The position numbers and the translations under genes were made by a program. From Ahaetulla prasina (lineage: Eukaryota > Chordata > Lepidosauria > Squamata > Colubridae), in the NCBI RefSeq assembly GCF_028640845.1, contig NC_080543.1, forward strand, positions 15,719,858-15,783,857: a DNA stretch of 64,000 nt, in the 5' to 3' direction. Below are positions 30,210 through 41,449 of this stretch, piece after piece (the stretch's first letter is position 1; every line of letters begins with the position of its first letter). The notes beneath the pieces were generated by a model, which saw only the letters and a list, made by a program, of their open reading frames with translations, searched no databases and was not told the DNA's origin.

Positions 30210-30905
30210 AATCTGAGTCACCTTTTCGTTTTGGACATTTGACTGTACAAATGGGTGTAAGGTGTTTTTTTTTGTTTTTTGTTTACATATTCTGAACTAT
30301 GTGTTTTAAGGGTAGAGATTCATAAGACTTCCAACCCTGCCTACAGGATGTCAGGTTTTTAAATCGTTTAAAGGGCTTTCCGCCCTTTAATCAGCTGTTA
30401 TCCAACAGCTCACATGGTTAAGTAGCATAGCTTTATTCATTTTCTAACCTGACTGAATCGTTGAGCCTTACCGTCAAATTTTCATGGTTCCCTTTGGAGA
30501 TATTTATTTATTCATTAAGCAGCTTGTCCATTTAAAAAGCCAAATTTGCAAGCAATGAAATAGTTGCTATACTTGTTGTTATACAACTGGTGCATAGACA
30601 GGATTTAACTGAATGAATAGGATTATCATTATCATGGTTATACTCAATTGCCTTTTTGTCTTGGTGTTTGTTTAGTGTTATAATAGTTCCAAGGCAAAAA
30701 TTAAGTATTTCTAAGCTTAAATGATTCGAAGAGTAAATCAATACATATTAACGAATAGAATAAATCACTTTTCACTATATCATAGGAGATTCAATATTCG
30801 CCTTTTATTTTTATAATATTGCTACTTATTAGATGTTTGTGTATTGATGGCTGCTAAAGTGCCCTGGTAGTTTACAGTCTTGAAATATATTAATGTTTCA
30901 CCATG
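30210..30905. other. AT-rich intergenic stretch, nothing recognised
   Basis: AT-rich, no repeat-family motif and no convincing coding frame. Confidence 0.45.
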
Positions 30906-30906
30906 G

Positions 30907-31268
30907 AGTTAAGGGTAAAGCTAAAGGTTCCCCTCGGACATATGTGCCAGTCATTCCCAACGCTAGGGGGCAGTGCTCATCTCCATTTCAAAGCCGAAGA
31001 GCCAGCGCTGTCCGAAGACGTCTCTGTGGTAAAGTGGCCACTGTGACTAAATGCCAAAGGCGCACGGAACGCTGTTACCTTCCAACCAAAGGTGGTCCCT
31101 ATTTTTCTACTTGCATTTTTTACGTGCTGTTGAACTGCTAGGTTGGCAGAAGCTGGGACAAGTCACAAGGGCTCACCCCGTTACACGGCACTAGGGATTC
31201 GAACCGCTGAACTGCCGACCTTTTGATTGACAAGCTCAGTGTCTTAGCCATTGAGCCACCACGTCCCT
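30907..31268 (-). mobile_element. SINE-A (Sauria-like) copy
   Basis: GGTAAAGCTAAAGGTTCCCC at the left and ATTGAGCCACCACGTCCC at the right, matching the full-length copy at 7338-7685. B-box complement GGATTCGAACCGCTGAAC. Confidence 0.75.
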
Positions 31269-31294
31269 TTAAGTTAAGAGTTAAAGGTAGCACC

Positions 31295-31400
31295 TCCTTA
31301 AGTTGGGCTGATCCCAGATGCTAAGCAAGATTGGGTCTGACAAGAATTTGCATGAGGTACCATTTGCAAATTCTAAGCCTTCAAGCTACCTTGGGAAGAA
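31295..31400 (+). pseudogene. 5S rRNA-derived fragment
   Basis: TGATCCCAGATGCTAAGCAA followed by GATTGGGTCTGACAAG and TTGCATGAGGTACC resembles the central 5S rRNA (TGATCTCGGAAGCTAAGCAG, GGTCGGGCCTGGTTAGTACT) including the internal control region. The 5S ends are missing. It could be a 5S pseudogene or the head of a 5S-derived SINE, since a tRNA-type SINE follows at once. Confidence 0.5.
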
Positions 31401-31408
31401 AGATAAAC

Positions 31409-31655
31409 AGAGCCAGTTCGGGTTAGTTGTTAAGGCACCAGGCTAGAAACTGGGAGGCTGTGAGTTCTAGTCCCACCTTATGTATGAAAACTGGCTGCGT
31501 GACCTTGGCCAATCTAGTCTCAGCCCAACCCATATCACAGGGTGGTTGTTGTGGAGAAAATAGGAGGAGGAAGGTGCATTTGGAGAAGTTTGTCACCTTG
31601 AATTTTTTTAATAAAAATAATAAAGGTGAGATATAAATAAAATTTAAAAAAAACC
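31409..31655 (+). mobile_element. tRNA-derived SINE-B, near full length
   Basis: GAGCCAGTTCGGGTTAGTTG, TTAAGGCACCAGGCTAGAAA, the B-box-like GTGAGTTCTAGTCCCACC, CAGCCCAACCCATATCACAG and a 3' end AATAAAGGTGAGATATAAAT. The same family is at 1330-1560, 2400-2935 and 50070-50165. Confidence 0.75.
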
Positions 31656-31858
31656 CTTACCACACAGTCAAGAAAGCTGTATAAATGCCGCTGTTAGGAG
31701 ACAAATTCAGCTTGAGGGCACTTTTTTTTTTCCTTGCAATCATACATTCTCATTAAAAAGTCTCAGAAGAATCCTTAGGTAACCAAAATTGGATAAATAT
31801 TAACTATTCCTACTAGTCATTGACTGAAACCTGTAGTTCAATATTTTTGCTAACTGTA

Positions 31859-32225
31859 CAGGTAGTCCTCGACTTACAACCACAACGGAGCCCAACATTT
31901 TGGTTGTTAAGTGAGTTTGCCCAACTTTATGACCTTTCTTGCCACAGTCATTAAGTGAATCACTGCAATTGTTAAGTTAGTAACACGGTTATTGAATGAA
32001 TCTGGTTTCCTCCTTGATTTTGCTTACTAGAAAGTTACAAAAGAAGATCACATGACCCCGGGACAATGCAGCCTTCATAAACATGAGTCAGTTGCCAAGT
32101 GGCTGAGTTTTGATCACATGCCATAATGCTCATAAATGTGAAAAATAGTCATCAGTCTCTTTTTTCAGTGCCATTGTAACTTTGAATGGTCTCTAACGGA
32201 ATTGTTGTAAATCAAGGATCACCTT
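31859..32225. mobile_element. Tc1-like MITE
   Basis: Left end CAGGTAGTCCTCGACTTAC after TA; right end TTGTAAATCAAGGATCACC. Internal TTAAGTGAATCACTGCAATT and GATCACATGACCCCGGGAC. Confidence 0.65.
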
Positions 32226-32269
32226 ACCTCCTTATTGCGGAAACATGCCTTACCAAACTGTTTGTGGGA

Positions 32270-32750
32270 CATAATTTATTTATTTATTTATTTATTTTAT
32301 TTATTTTGTCACAACAATATATATAAGTATCATACAAAAAGATTATACAGTATATAAACATATATATGAGTAAATATTAGGAGGTATGAGCATATAGATA
32401 TATATAAGAAGAAGAAAAAGAAAAACAATAGGACAGGAACGGTAGGCACGTTTGTGCTCTTATGCACGCTCCTTATGGTCCTCTTAGGAATGGGGTGAGG
32501 TCAATAGTAGAAAGTTTTTGGTTAAAGCTTTTGGGATTATGGGAAGAGACCACAGAGTCAGGTAAAGTGTTCCAAGCACTGATGATTCTGTTACAGAAGT
32601 CATATTTTCTGCAATCTAGATTAAAGCGATTAACATTAAGTTTAAATCTATTGGTTGCTCTTGTATTATTGCAATTAAAGCTGAAGTAGTCTTTAACAGG
32701 AAGGACATTACAGTAGATGATTCTATGAGTTAAACTTAGGTCTTGTCGAA
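32270..32750 (-). mobile_element. CR1-clade LINE 3' end fragment
   Basis: Starts with (TTTA)n and ATTTTGTCACAACAATATAT, then TAGGCACGTTTGTGCTCTTA and the antisense of the PFLRGL C-terminus. Ends abruptly at 32750. Confidence 0.75.
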
Positions 32751-32837
32751 TCTTTCATCCTATCCTCAGCCTAAAACTCAAATACCCTTTGTTCCAGTTC
32801 TTTGTCAGCATCAAGTTATGAATCACTTTGATAATAA

Positions 32838-33415
32838 TAATAACAAAATAACAGAGTTGGAAGGGACCTTGGAGGTCATTTAGTCCAACCCCGATTGAGC
32901 AGGAGACCCTGCCTATACCATTTCTGACAAATGGCTGTCCGGTCTCTTCTTGAAAATCTCCAATGATGAACCACCCACAACTTCCAAAGGCTAGCTGTTC
33001 CATTGATCGATTCTTCTCACTATCAGAAAATATCTCCCTATTTCTAGGTTGAATCTCTCCTTGTTCAGTTTCCATCCATTATTCCTTGTCTGGCCTTCAG
33101 GCGCTTTGGAAAATATGTTGACACCTTCCTCTCTGTTGCAGCCCCTCAAATATTGCAATACTGTTATCATGTCACCCCTGGTCCTTCTCTTCACTAGACT
33201 AGCCGTAGCCCAGTTCCTACAACTGTTCTTCATATGTTTCAGTCTCCAGTCCCCTAATCATCAAAAAATCACCTTTGTTGCTGTCCTCTCCATTCCGTCC
33301 AAAATTTATACATCTTTTTTATAATGTGGTGACCAAAACTAGATGCAGTATTCCAAGTGTGGCCTTACTAAGGCTTTATAAAGCAGTACTAATACTTCAC
33401 ATGAACTTGATTCTA
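32838..33415 (-). mobile_element. CR1 LINE 3' fragment
   Basis: AACAGAGTTGGAAGGGACC, ACAACTTCCAAAGGCTAGC and TCACCCCTGGTCCTTCTC on the plus strand are the antisense CR1 3' region. Confidence 0.75.
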
Positions 33416-33425
33416 TCCCTTTGTG

Positions 33426-33714
33426 CAGAGGTGAATTTCAGAAGGTTCTGACCAGTTCTGGAGAACCGATAGCGGAAATTTTGAGTAGTTCGGAGAACCG
33501 GTAGTAAAAATTCTGACTGGCCCCACCCCCATCTATTCTCTGCCTCTCAAGCCCCAACTGATCAGGTGGGAATGGGGATTTTGCAGTAACCTTCCCCTGG
33601 AGTAGGGAGGGAATGGAGATTTTACAGTATCTTTCCCCTGCCATGCCCACAAAGCCACACCCACAAAGCCACGCCCACAGAACCGATAGTAAAAAAATTT
33701 GAAACCCACCACTG
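33426..33714. mobile_element. hAT-like MITE inserted in CR1
   Basis: The ends are CAGAGGTGAATTTCAGAAGG and GAAACCCACCACTG with octamers CCTTTGTG and CCTCTGTG (one mismatch). It interrupts the CR1 copy that ends at 33425. Confidence 0.78.
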
Positions 33715-33808
33715 CCTCTGTGAATGTAATCTTTTCAGTCATTGTTTCATCTTTTCACCTTTATTCATTCACCCTCCAACAGCAGCCTTCAAGTATATAT
33801 ATATAATC

Positions 33809-34472
33809 TGATAGGCTTAGTCTCTTATAATTTTGGAGGGAACTCAGAAAACTGATTACCACAGCAATAGCAAAACAGCGATCATGGTGAGGTCACAAAA
33901 TTTCATCTCAATAGAGTTGCCCATTGATTCAAGGGTCAGAAGTCTGTTCGTTCCCCCTCGCCTCAGTCCGAGCGATGACTTAATTAGCCAGCAACTATCA
34001 GCTTCTGGCAGCAAACTAGCGAGCGTCTGCCAAGTGTCTCTGTTATCTCGCTTGATGCCAATGAGTCAACCAGGAACAAACAGTACTTCAGCTCTAGTTA
34101 AGCAGTTGATTTGCTTGCCACAAAGTGGTATAGCAGCTCTTGCTGCTTTTATATCCTGTGGGGTGTGGCTCCATGACTCAGCACTTTCTAGGCCTGCCCC
34201 ACCCTTGCTTCTGTTGTTCCCGCCTCTCCTGCCTACGAAACCTAGGGTCCAGCCAGGCCTGATTGCCATCAGCCGGGTCTGGAGGCGTGGCCTGGGGGGG
34301 GAAAGAGTCAAGGGACGGAGGCCTTGTTATCTCCTCCACCTGGCCTGCCTCTGGCTCCTGGAGCTGAGCCAGGGAAGCCGGTGCTCCAGAGGTAAGTCCT
34401 GATGGCCCTTCCCCCTCACATTCCGAGTCACTTTCTGGCAGGGGCCCCGGCTTGGGGGGCGCAGACACAACA
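33809..34472 (-). mobile_element. Solo LTR-like element with TATA box and acidic open frame
   Basis: In the minus orientation the unit runs TGTTGTGTCTGCGCC ... AAGCCTATCA. It includes a TATA motif (GATATAAAAGC; plus strand about 34148) and the frame 34468-34178, which is rich in Glu/Pro/Ser and ends DPRFRRQERREQQKQG. The flanking pentamers TAATC and AAGTC match at only 3 of 5 positions, so the edges are less certain than for the other LTRs. Confidence 0.5.
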
Positions 34473-34499
34473 AAGTCCTTGTAGGAAGAGCACCTTATT

Positions 34500-34793
34500 C
34501 AGTCGTTGGCTGCTGCCGGTTTGGACCGGTTCTGGTGAACAGGTAGTTTCAACGATCAGCTGGCCCCGCCCACCCATTCCCGCCCTATCCTGTCCTATAT
34601 TTCCTTCTTTCTGGCTCAGCTGATTCATGTAGCACAGCTGATTTTTGTGCCTCTACTGTTCTACTTACCGGGGCTGCCTTAGAAGGTAAGTAGCTGAGCT
34701 TCAAATTGCTGTATTTTGAATGCTGCGCGCAAGCGTGTTAGGTGCACTCGCGCTCACAGAACCGGTTGTTAAACCTGTTGCAGCCCACCACTG
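34500..34793. mobile_element. hAT-like MITE
   Basis: The ends are CAGTCGTTGGCTGCTGCCGG and GTTGCAGCCCACCACTG with octamers ACCTTATT and ACCATATT (one mismatch). Confidence 0.65.
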
Positions 34794-34799
34794 ACCATA

Positions 34800-35415
34800 T
34801 TAATCAAAAACCAGAAGGAATCTGGTGGTACTTCTGGAGATTAAGACTCCATCGCATCTGACCAAATAAGCTGCAACTCCCAAACCTTGCACTTTTTAAC
34901 CCAATCTGTCAGTGCGAGAAGGTGCCACCAGATCCTTCTGATGGAAAAGTGAGTGGAAAGCACTATAATTCAGTAGTAGGTAAAGACCGAGCATTACCGC
35001 GATTTGGAGAAGAATGAAGACCTGAGCAAATGCATGATCGAAAGATCACAGGATTTCTTTATAAATCAATTCTACAGTACAGAATTGATACGCTTCTGGT
35101 CATGAACGCTTCTGGTCATGATACGCTTCTGACCATGACCAAATCGGGTTCCATCTTTTTTTTTTTTTTTGTAAGCACTAAATTTCCAAAATTAGACTCT
35201 GGTCACAAGCAAGACTAAAGTTATGGAACCAATTATGGTCATGACCAGAGGTTCCACTGTTTATCTACCACCAGGAGGCGCCACAAGGCTGATTTGGTCC
35301 TTGTTGGGACCCATGAGAACCTCAGGAGAATGAAAATGGTCATCTGATGATGGAAGATAACATACAGGATATATATTGCATAAAATATATATAATTTCCC
35401 CTCTCCAAAGGAGGG
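34800..35415. other. Intergenic, mostly unrecognised
   Basis: Contains a small local repeat of ACGCTTCTGGTCATGA (35089-35132) and a T-run near 35155-35170. No gene or known repeat is seen. Confidence 0.4.
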
Positions 35416-35417
35416 GG

Positions 35418-35486
35418 TGGTAGAAGTCTACACTACTAACTCTACACTACTCTACACTCTACACTACTCTACTCTACACTACTAAC
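35418..35486 (+). repeat. CTACACTACT-type short tandem repeat
   Basis: Irregular units of CTACACTA/CTCTACACTA lie directly at the truncated 5' edge of the following LINE, whose own sequence reads CACTACTAACCAAAGCATAC. It probably grew by slippage there. Confidence 0.7.
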
Positions 35487-36145
35487 CAAAGCATACAAAA
35501 CATTTGCCAGACCTATTCTTGAATACAGCTCATCCGTCTGGAACCCATACCACATCTCTGACATTAATACTGTTGAATGCGTCCAGAAATATTTTACTAG
35601 AAGAGTTCTTCACTCCTCCAAAAACAACAAAATACCTTATACCACCAGGCTTGAAATCCTGGGTTTAGAAAACTTAGAACTCCGCCGACTCCGACATGAT
35701 CTGTGTTTAACACACAGAATCATCTATTGTAATATCCTTCCTGTAAAAGACTACTTCAGCTTCAATCGCAACAATACAAGAGCAAACAATAGATTCAAAC
35801 TTAATGTCAACCGCTTCAAACTTGATTGCACTTGATTGTAACTTTTGTAAGAGAGTTGTTAATGCTTGGAACTCACTACCTGACCCTATAGTCTCTACTC
35901 AAAACCCCAAAATCTTCAACCAAAAACTGTCTACTATTGACCTCACCTCATTCCTAAGAGGACTATAAGGGGCGTGCATAAGAGCACAAAAGTGCCTACC
36001 GTTCCTGTCCTATTGTTCCCTTCATTATAGTATTATATGCATACTTTTACTTATACTTTTACTTATATATACTTTTTCTCTCATGATGAATTATTGTTTA
36101 TGTTGATGATTGTATATACTGTTGTGACAACATAAAAAAAAAGTC
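35487..36145 (+). mobile_element. CR1-clade LINE 3' end
   Basis: Encodes [33 protein letters not shown] and the C-terminal FLRGL, with a 12-bp duplication near 35822-35838 (TTGATTGCACTTGATTG) that shifts the frame. The 3' UTR ends TGTATATACTGTTGTGACAA. Confidence 0.8.
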
Positions 36146-36224
36146 ATGTAAAAACCTGTACATGCATATTGACATAATATAATATCTGCATCTCTCTCTG
36201 GTATGAGAGCTTAAGGGAAGAAGG

Positions 36225-36616
36225 ATTGTAGATAGCCATGATGGTAAAGCTATGACACGCGTGCCAACGGTGGCACACGGAGTGCTGTCTGCTGGCACAC
36301 ACGCCGTCGCCCCAGGTCATATCTCCGTGGCATTTCTTTTGTGAGCTTCTGTTTCCCTGCAAATGACAAAACAGAAGCTCACGAAAGAAAAAGATCTTAC
36401 CTCTTGCCACACTGCCGCTGTTGGGGTGCCCTGCCTCCCGCCAGCCAGCTGATCTTTGGGTCTCTGCTGTGCGTGCATGCATGTCTGTGCATGCACCCAC
36501 TCACGTGTGTTTGCATATACACGTGTTCACACACACGTGCACACGCACACCTTTTAATTTGGGCATGCACACACGCAGTTTGGTACTTGGTGTCTAAAAG
36601 GTTCGCCATCACTGAC
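36225..36616. mobile_element. MITE of the GTGATGGCGAACCT family
   Basis: Left CATGATGGTAAAGCTATGAC, right AAAAGGTTCGCCATCACTG. The interior has CA-rich ACACACGTGCACACGCACAC. No clean target duplication. Confidence 0.55.
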
Positions 36617-36753
36617 CTAGAACTAAGGAGAAATTTCCTGACACTTAGAACAGTTAACCAGTGGAACAGCTTGCCTCCAGAAGTTGTAAATGCTCCAACA
36701 CTGGGAGTTTTTAAAAAGAGATTGGACAACTATTGGTCTGAAATGGTATGGGG
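36617..36753 (+). mobile_element. CR1 3' fragment
   Basis: LRRNFLTLRTVNQWNSLPPE in frame, then LDNYWSEMV. Truncated on both sides by other repeats. Confidence 0.7.
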
Positions 36754-37632
36754 CAGTGATGGTGAACCTTTTCGGCATCGGGTGCCAAAAAAGGTTGTGT
36801 GGAAATGTCGCACACGTGCGAGCACGCTTGTCAGGCCATACTCTGGATAAGCCGAACTTTCAGGTTCTGGAGCGCATGCGCCCCCGACAATCAGCTGGCT
36901 GGATTGCATGTGCACACCGTTTTTTGTTGTGACCCAGGCCCAAGTAGGTAGTAGGAAACTCAGTCCGTGAAAAAACAAACAAACTTTATTCGAACAGCTG
37001 AGAATTACTTCATTCCCTGTAGTTCAACTAAATTAAAACAAATTCCTCCCAACACAAATTCCTCAGTCCTATCGCAAACCTTGGTCCAATTAGGCAAACT
37101 GCCAAAGGCCTTTCTTGGCAAACGTTCAGAAGTCACAAAAATAAATGCAAGACGTAGACGAAGCAGAAGACGAAGCTACCAATGTTGTTTTCCGGCAAAG
37201 CCCAAACGCTGTTACTGGTCTGTTTTAAGCCTTATGGGAGGGGCCAATCATCTCTTGGCCCTACTCCTGAGTCATCCTCTTTGCTTGAGCTGCTCTTGCC
37301 TTCTGGCAGCTCTTCTCATGGATGCATTAGGAACAGGCTCCTCCTGTTCCTCTGCCTCACTACTACCAGTCTCTGGAGGATCTGGAGTCCGCACCTCACT
37401 CCCCGATGGCTCTCCCCACCTCAGCCTCATTGCTGTCCGACTCCGTTGCCAGCTCCTCAGGCTGTTGGCAGACCACAACAGTTTTCAGCACTGCTGTGTG
37501 TGCAAAAGACAGCTGATTGTTGCGCGCGCATCCACGCCAGGAACCTAAAAGACAAACAGGCAAGACCGCGCGTGCCAGGCGACATGGCTTCGTGTGCCAC
37601 TTTGGGCACCCATGCCATAGGTTCGCCATCAC
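36754..37632. mobile_element. GTGATGGCGAACCT-family MITE split by a solo LTR (36925-37480)
   Basis: The MITE starts CAGTGATGGTGAACCTTTTC and resumes after the LTR, ending GCCATAGGTTCGCCATCACA. Confidence 0.55.
36925..37480 (-). mobile_element. Solo LTR, 556 bp, same family as 12797-13409
   Basis: TGTTGTGACCCAGGCCCAAG at the left and TTGGCAGACCACAACA at the right. The flanking pentamers TTTTT and GTTTT agree at 4 of 5. On the minus strand it carries [15 protein letters not shown], as in the copy at 9315. Confidence 0.72.
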
Positions 37633-37860
37633 AGTTCTAGGTTGCTTCTCTCCTGGATTAGTTTCCACCCATTGCTTCTTGTCCTGCCCACAGGTGCTTT
37701 GGAGAATTGCTTGACCCTCCTACTCTCTGTGATAGCCCCTGAGATATCGGAAACACTGCTATCATGTCATTTGACTGAGATGGCATAAGATCCCGACCTT
37801 GAGCAGAGAGTTGGACTAGAAGACCTCGAAGGTCCCTTCCTGCCCTATGAGTCTATGATG
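37633..37860. mobile_element. CR1 fragments, two orientations
   Basis: 37636-37770 matches antisense CR1 (TTTCCACCCATTGCTTCTTG); 37800-37855 matches the sense 3' end (TTGGACTAGAAGACCTCGAA, GGTCCCTTCCTGCCC). Confidence 0.55.
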
Positions 37861-37864
37861 TCTA

Positions 37865-38180
37865 AGACTGGATTCACATCCCCAGTGAGACTTGTTTTAG
37901 GGCCCATGTCTGGAGCACAGGGTGTGGGACAGAATCGGTTGCCTGGCTTTGTTAATGGCTGTTAATGATTCTTAAACCACTTGCAAGAAATATATCATTA
38001 CAGCCCATATGAAGTGCCTTATCATGATTTAATGATAAAGGAAAGTTTCATTTCATAGAAAAGTACCAGGCAATTAAAAATTATGTCACCCTTGCAGAGT
38101 CTTAGCGCAGTATTAAAAAAAAAGGACTGGTTTGTGCCCTTTTAAAAAGGTAGCGTTGCTTTTTCAAAAGTGACATCACA
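37865..38180. other. Intergenic, nothing recognised
   Basis: About 315 bp of unique-looking AT-rich DNA. Confidence 0.4.
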
Positions 38181-38182
38181 AG

Positions 38183-38613
38183 CAGGGATGGGCTACTGAG
38201 GGTTTGCAGGGTTTCAGGAAAACCTCTAGCTAAGATTCTGTGCAGTTCGGAGAACCCCCAAATCCCTCCTGGATGACCTTGCCTACCCCACCCCTCCCCT
38301 CCCTGGAGTCCCCACGTGGCCTGTTTTGGATGCTGGTAAGTGCAGGGTGCACGCGGAGGCTCAGGGAGGGTGAAAAACGGGCGTATCAGAATTTAGGAAG
38401 GAAGGCCAGAAACGGGCCCATTTCCAAGCTCCAGAGCCTGGGGCGGCCATTTTTGCCCTCCTGAAGGCTCAAGAAAAGCCTGCAGAGCCTGGGGAGGGCA
38501 AAAACGCCTCCACCCATGGTGCAGGAGGCTGACTAGGCCACGCCCACCATGGCCACGCCCACCCAGCAACCAGGCAGAGAACCCCTTGCTAAAATTTTTG
38601 AAGCCCACCCCTG
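38183..38613. mobile_element. hAT-like MITE, perfect 8-bp TSD ATCACAAG
   Basis: Termini CAGGGATGGGCTACTGAGGG and TTTGAAGCCCACCCCTG. ATCACAAG flanks exactly (38175-38182, 38614-38621). The interior shares the GAGCCTGGGGAGGGCAAAAA module with the element at 5951-6606. Confidence 0.82.
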
Positions 38614-38621
38614 ATCACAAG

Positions 38622-39310
38622 CCACCCAAAATTGCTCCTCTATGAATCATGACTTCATAATTTACAGACGTGTTCCAATAAGCTAGGTTTGGTGTAGATT
38701 ATTATCCTTTCCTCTCCCACCCATGGATTCATAGAAGAGATTCTGGATAGCATGCACATTTTAACCATCTTTTTTTAAAACGCTCTAATAATAGAGGCAA
38801 ATGCTTTGCCTAATAGAGGCCAAGAGGCAGTCCTGGAACCAGCGAAATTTGAGGGCTGGGCAGGGGACAGAATGTATCTGCCCTCAGCGTGGAAGGGATT
38901 GCCACTTTCGAAGTGGCCTTTTTAGCCACACGGTTGTTAAGTGAATCTGGCTTCCCCCTTAACTTGGGTTGTCAGAAGGTTGCAAAAGGAGATCTTGTGA
39001 CTTTGGGATGGTGCAACTGCATAAATATTGTGATGTGCCAGTAGCTGAAAGCTTCATTTGTGGTCAAGACCGGTGAAAATTTGCTCCGTTCTGATCTAGT
39101 CAATATTTGTGTACAGGAGTTAGGAACTCTGCCAGGGAACAGCATAAAATTATGCCTTTGTAAATAAATTCTAAGTAAACCAGAACTAATTTCCTGACAA
39201 TGAGAACAATAAATCAGTGGAACGGTTTGTTTCTGGAAGTTGTGGGTGGCTCCATCACTGGAGCCTTTTAAGAAGAGACCAGACAGCCATTTGTCTGAAA
39301 TGGTATAGGG
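38622..39310. other. Intergenic with small repeat scraps
   Basis: Mostly unrecognised. 38930-39020 holds a Tc1-like MITE piece (GTTAAGTGAATCTGGCTTCC) and 39180-39308 a CR1 piece (AATAAATCAGTGGAACGG...GAAATGGTATAGGG). Confidence 0.45.
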
Positions 39311-39311
39311 C

Positions 39312-39678
39312 TGTGATGGCGAACCTATGGCATGCATGCCACAGGTGGCACACGTAGCCATATCAATGGGCACACAAGTTCAGCTCTGGCACACATGCGT
39401 GCACCAGCCAGCTGATTTTTGGGCCTTCTGGGCCCACCAGAAATAAGGAAACAAGCTGTTTCCTGCCTCCGGAGGGCCTGGGTGGTGGTGGGAAAGGCCC
39501 GTTTTTCTCTCTCACCTGGATCCAGAGCCTCTCTATGAGTCTGGGGAGGGTGAAAACAGCCTTCCTCACCACCACCACCCCGAGGCCCTACAGAGGCAAA
39601 AAACGGCCCATTTCCCAACTTCCAATTGGGCAGGAAGTGACTTATTTTACTGTACCCAGCCTCCAGAGCCTCTCTGGA
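39312..39678. mobile_element. GTGATGGCGAACCT-family MITE, left part
   Basis: CTGTGATGGCGAACCTATGG, TGCATGCCACAGGTGGCAC and CCAGCCAGCTGATTTTTGG. The right terminus is not seen; the direct duplication begins immediately after. Confidence 0.55.
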
Positions 39679-40610
39679 GGTTTTACTCTTTAGGGATTGA
39701 TGTTCATCTCCAATTTTTTTTTTTTTTTGAGTCAGTGCTGTGCAAAGACATTTCCACAGTCATGTGGCCAGCATGAGATCACGCCGCAGCACAGAACGTA
39801 TGACAAAACACAGAACACTGTTACCTTCCCACTGGAGTGGTACCTATTTATCTACTCTCATTTGCATGCTTTCAAACTAATCAAGGAGATAAGAAACCTA
39901 GAACTAAGAAGACATTTCCTGACAGTTTAAACAATTAACCAGTGGAACAACGTGCCTCTAGAAGTTGTAAATGCTCCAACACTGCACATTTTAACGAAGA
40001 GATTGGGCAACCGTTTTTTTGAAATGGTATAGGCCTTTCTGGCCTGAAAAGGGGTTGGACTGGAAGACCTCCTTCCAAAATAACTCTTATTCTAATTCTA
40101 ACTGCTAGGTTGGCAGGAGATGTGCCAGGTAAGGGGAGCTCAGTCCGTCATGCGGTAGTAGTAAGACTCAAACCCCCGGAGCACAGACCTTCTCCGCCAT
40201 CTTTTAAGTCACTGAGCCTCCATGCCTAAAATATAAGGAGAGCATCCAGAAAATACTCTCAGTGAGGAGTAGGGATGCTAACTCAGGATGGAGTGGAAAA
40301 AGTGAAACTAATAGAATGAAGGAAAAAAAACAGAATGAGTTATAAAACTGTGTCTCATGATTCAGATGAAATCTGTGTGTAAATCGTATCTAATTTCATG
40401 CAAGGAAGCAAATCAGAAAATGTGCTTTCATTATGTGCATTGCAGCATATTTGCATCTATCGAAATAGCCATTAAATTAAGGGTTAAGCATGATTTAATG
40501 TACTATAAAAGGAGTTCCATTAAACCCGTGCCTACCAATCTGACATAACTATCTCAACTTCTGCCATTGGTCTCATGGTATCATTGGCAGTTTTTAAAAT
40601 ATAATTTGTG
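39679..40610 (+). repeat. Direct duplication, copy 1 (932 bp)
   Basis: Near-identical to 41974-42888. The contents are a degraded SINE-A (TCCACAGTCATGTGGCCAGC) split by a CR1 piece (CCTGACAGTTTAAACAATTA), followed by unshared sequence such as AAACTGTGTCTCATGATTCA and CAATCTGACATAACTATCTC. Both copies share the CR1-in-SINE junction, so the duplication happened after that insertion. Confidence 0.85.
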
Positions 40611-40611
40611 A

Positions 40612-40727
40612 TTATAAAATACAATGGTTGTAAGTGTGAAAACCTATCATAAAACACTTTTTTGAGTCCCATTATAACTTCAAATGGTCACTAAACAAAT
40701 GCTTATAAGTCAAGGACTACCTGTAGC
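40612..40727. mobile_element. Tc1-like MITE right half
   Basis: AATGGTTGTAAGTGTGAAAA and ATAAGTCAAGGACTACCTG followed by TA. Confidence 0.6.
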
Positions 40728-40822
40728 AGCACCTACATAAATGTAGACCGCATGACTTTAGACAACTAAGAGAGTCACTTAAGTGGACAGATCCAGGATT
40801 GTTCATAGAATAAAATCCCATT

Positions 40823-41019
40823 CTTCATTTATTCATTCATTCATACATTCATTCATTCATTCATCCATCCATCCATCCATCCATGCATTCATTCATTCCT
40901 TCCATTCAACCATCCAGCCATTCATTCATTCTTCATTCATTCTTCCTTCCTCCCTTCCTTCCTTCCTTCCTTCCATCCATCCATCCATCCATCCATCCAT
41001 CCATCCATCCATCCATCCA
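40823..41019 (+). repeat. Compound tetranucleotide repeat (ATTC)n/(ATCC)n/(CTTC)n
   Basis: ATTCATTC runs, then CATCCATCC, then CCTTCCTT, then a longer CATC run (about 40974-41020). The three related tetramers differ by single substitutions. Confidence 0.95.
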
Positions 41020-41449
41020 ACCATCCAAATATATATAGCTGCCTACCTAAGTAATGATTTTGGGTGACTTACCATTAATATGGTAGCATCTGGGGGAAAA
41101 ATACAGATGTTTAGCTGCATTGAAAAAAATATTTTGGATCATCTGCTGTCTGCCTGACGCAAAATTGAATCATCCTACAATTAACGCTAAACATATCAAA
41201 ATACAAGTACCAATTAAAGTGGTCTAGGTAAAATTAAGGCTGGAGTTATTGGGCTTATTTAGCTGATAGTTACTGCTATTGCATTCAGCCTACCCACAAG
41301 GATTATTAATGTCAAGATGATATTGACATTAAGTTTTATTCTCTGCCATGTATAACAGCCACCATATTACATAATTTACCATATGGTGCTTCTCTTTTCT
41401 ATTTTAAAACAGGCTGACCTGTGCAATGGCCAAGACATAAGTGCAGCTT

